64,000 nucleotides of DNA from Flavobacteriales bacterium (lineage in GTDB: Bacteria > Bacteroidota > Bacteroidia > JACJYZ01). Positions 62,638 through 64,000 of this stretch are shown here, piece after piece. The stretch covers positions 372,001 through 436,000 of the forward strand of contig JACJYZ010000004.1 of NCBI GenBank assembly GCA_020635855.1. Direction: 5' to 3'. A program made the translations under genes and the position numbers. The first letter of the stretch is position 1; each line of letters begins with the position of its first letter. The notes beneath the pieces are model-generated. The model was not told the origin of the DNA, searched no databases, and saw only the letters and a list, made by a program, of their open reading frames with translations.

Positions 62638-62930
62638 CTAAAGCTTCAAGCTGGAAGGATCTGAACGGTTGTCAAACAACGTAATCACTTCGATCCTGTT
62701 TTTCTTTATCCTGTAATATAAGCTGGTTTGCTTGCTGACGACGCACCGGTATACTCCACTCTTTTCCCCGACACAGGACAACTCTTGGGCATCCTTGAAA
62801 TTCGATCAAGATGTTCATCCAATCTGTGTACAAAAGTATGCTTGACCTGAACGGACCATTCCTTTTCCAGGTGATTCAAAAGATGTTCCAATCGAATGCT
62901 TGCCCTCCTGGAAAAAACGATGTCCTTCAT
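62638..62930 (-). pseudogene. ParE/RelE-type toxin gene with a one-base frameshift
   Basis: Reading frame 1 from ATG 62930 gives the first ~53 residues of a ParE/RelE toxin (VFSRRASIRLEHLLNHLEKE, then RLDEHLDRISRMPKS). The family C-terminus (YRCVVSKQTSLYYRIKKNRI, then EVITLFDNRS) continues in the -1 frame and ends with TAG at 62640-62638. The switch lies at the GGGGAAAA run (TTTTCCCC on plus, 62762-62769); one extra G would restore a 97-residue protein. It may be a true pseudogene, a sequencing error, or frameshift-expressed. The antitoxin start overlaps it by 4 bases. Confidence 0.85.
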
Positions 62931-63145
62931 TTTTTTCGGTGCCGGGCGATAATGTCTTTGTATGAATGAACGGCACCTTTGTCCAGTTCTGCAATGCCTG
63001 CATCGATCTCATCCTTCTCTTCCTGAGTGAGTTCATCCCAGAAATCAGACTTATCCCGGATGTTTTCAATCTTCTTAAGGACCTTTTCGTCCTGAACCCT
63101 GAGAAGCCATTCGATCAGTGTCAGTTTCTTAGCCTGTATGTTCAT
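62927..63145 (-). CDS. Antitoxin partner of the ParE/RelE-type toxin
   Basis: 72 residues, mostly charged helices, with a start typical of addiction-module antitoxins (MNIQAKKLTLIEWLLRVQDE) and an acidic middle part. It overlaps the toxin's ATG (ATGA at 62930-62927), the usual coupled TA arrangement, antitoxin first. No clear DNA-binding ribbon can be seen by eye. It is intact although the toxin is frameshifted. Confidence 0.8.
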   Translation of the reverse strand: MNIQAKKLTLIEWLLRVQDEKVLKKIENIRDKSDFWDELTQEEKDEIDAGIAELDKGAVHSYKDIIARHRKK

Positions 63146-63218
63146 CGGTAATAGCTTTTTGTAAAGTTAACGGTTTTGACAAAAGCTATGTTTCAGGATG
63201 GACGCCGTGCTAACACCA

Positions 63219-64000
63219 TCAAAGTTCCGAGGATTCTCGTGGTTTATCCAGCACTTTGCGGATGGCATTCGCCTCCTGCATCATGCGGCGAAGCTTGTCG
63301 ATATGGCCGGCGCTGATCTCGTCCCGGAACTGTTGTACGATGGCGATGTAAGCATCCAGCACTTCGAGGATGTACTTGTCATTCTCCATATACACCTGCG
63401 CCCACATCTCCGGTGAACTCTTCGCCAGACGTACGGTGGAGCTGAAACCTCCACTTGCCAGGTTGAAGATCGCCTTTTCGTTTTCCTCCTTTTCCAGTAC
63501 AGCCAGCGCCAGGGCAAAAGAACTGATGTGTGAAATGTGTGACACGTAAGCCGCGTGCATGTCGTGTGCATCGGCATTCATGTACAGCAACCGCATGCCC
63601 AGCACGGTGTACATGTCTTCCACCCGTTGAACCGCTTCGGGCGCCGAAGCTTCCTTGTCGCAAATGATGCCCACCTTGCCACGGAACAAGTCGGGAATAG
63701 CTGCCCTCGGACCCGAATGCTCGGTACCTGCCATCGGATGTGACGACACATATTGTTTCCGGTTCGGGTGACCTGCGATCACGCGGGCAATGGAAGCCTT
63801 GGTGGAACCCATGTCGGTGACCACCTGGTGGGGTTTGATCTTGTCGAGTATTTTCGGAAGTACTTCCTTGATGGCAATTACGGGAATGGACAGCACCACG
63901 AGGTCGGCATGTTGCAACGCCTGATCCAGCGTGGCCACTTCGTCTATCAGGCCCAACTCAAGGGCGGTTGCGGCGTTCGCCACACTGCTATCCACACCCG
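63219..64000 (-). CDS. Prephenate dehydrogenase (5' end cut by window)
   Basis: NAD(P)-dependent oxidative decarboxylation of prephenate in tyrosine synthesis. About 260 residues are present; the frame is open to the right edge and the N-terminal ~30 residues with the first glycine loop lie outside. Visible: the GVDSS beta-strand 2 region, MGSTKASI, HPMAGTEHSGP, SHISHISSFALA and a C-terminal helical dimer domain. The GTG at 63995 is internal. Bacteroidota often have separate TyrA proteins, in line with this. Confidence 0.93.
   Translation of the reverse strand, partial: GVDSSVANAATALELGLIDEVATLDQALQHADLVVLSIPVIAIKEVLPKILDKIKPHQVVTDMGSTKASIARVIAGHPNRKQYVSSHPMAGTEHSGPRAAIPDLFRGKVGIICDKEASAPEAVQRVEDMYTVLGMRLLYMNADAHDMHAAYVSHISHISSFALALAVLEKEENEKAIFNLASGGFSSTVRLAKSSPEMWAQVYMENDKYILEVLDAYIAIVQQFRDEISAGHIDKLRRMMQEANAIRKVLDKPRESSEL

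Noticed and set aside
1..64000. CRISPR arrays, phage or transposase genes, rRNA, riboswitches
   Set aside because: Looked for on both strands; no tandem spacer pattern, no recombinase or transposase motif, no rRNA-like stretch and no recognisable riboswitch core were seen.

Overview
The window is a piece of chromosome from a member of the Bacteroidota. The evidence is a gliding-motility/type IX secretion (T9SS) cargo set with both kinds of C-terminal sorting domain, SprB-type repeats, the gene order yceD-rpmF-plsX-fabH-accB-accC, small Bacteroidota-only families next to purine genes, and repeated TAnnTTTG boxes (the Bacteroidota sigma-A -7 element) in front of genes. Base composition looks close to half G+C by eye. 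No phage, insertion sequence, CRISPR array or rRNA was seen. Both ends cut a gene: dxs at the left and a tyrA-type prephenate dehydrogenase at the right. Coding density is very high and no gene-free stretch exceeds about 300 bases.

Left third (1-20.5 kb). dxs (isoprenoids) meets a long minus-strand run: pepA, pdxA, yceD, rpmF (L32), plsX, fabH, accB, accC, which links start of fatty acid synthesis to a ribosomal protein. Divergent from it is mqnC (futalosine menaquinone route). Two large secreted proteins with gliding-motility C-terminal domains follow (one with seven SprB repeats), with ribE and metF between them, then lepA.

Middle (20.5-46 kb). A widespread type of 9-bp-periodic inverted repeat precedes a three-gene unit: ECF sigma factor, single-pass membrane protein (likely anti-sigma) and outer-membrane beta-barrel. 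Next come an acyl-CoA carboxylase beta subunit, purD, a pair of small-family membrane proteins and purQ; then nadD-gmk-yicC and a drug/metabolite-type exporter on the minus strand; a cystathionine gamma-synthase/lyase gene overlapping an RCK potassium-channel regulator; a pappalysin-like secreted metalloprotease; two unrecognised exported proteins; and a cysS - M28 peptidase - polA run. A MORN-type repeat protein, threonine dehydrogenase, thioesterase, glycosyltransferase 9 and a small lipoprotein follow.

Right third (46-64 kb). tatD-ansA and a GT-C-like/TPR membrane protein lead to tRNA-Ser(GGA). An ExbB - unknown 4-TM protein - ExbD - ExbD motor operon comes next, then a CPBP protease, dusB, an rbfA-methyltransferase-FtsX/LolE-type operon, an MsbA-like ABC exporter, a NifU-type Fe-S protein, nadB, a hexapeptide (gamma carbonic anhydrase-like) protein, and a ParE/RelE-ParD module whose toxin gene carries a one-base frameshift.

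Most of the content is core metabolism. The parts most worth a second look are the frameshifted toxin at a GGGGAAAA run, the predicted leaderless transcripts, the N-terminal module shared by the two gliding-type proteins, the sigma/anti-sigma/barrel unit, the inverted repeat in front of it, the Glu-to-Gln change in the M28 enzyme and the unknown exported protein pair. I did not find strong evidence for a wholly new multi-gene system.
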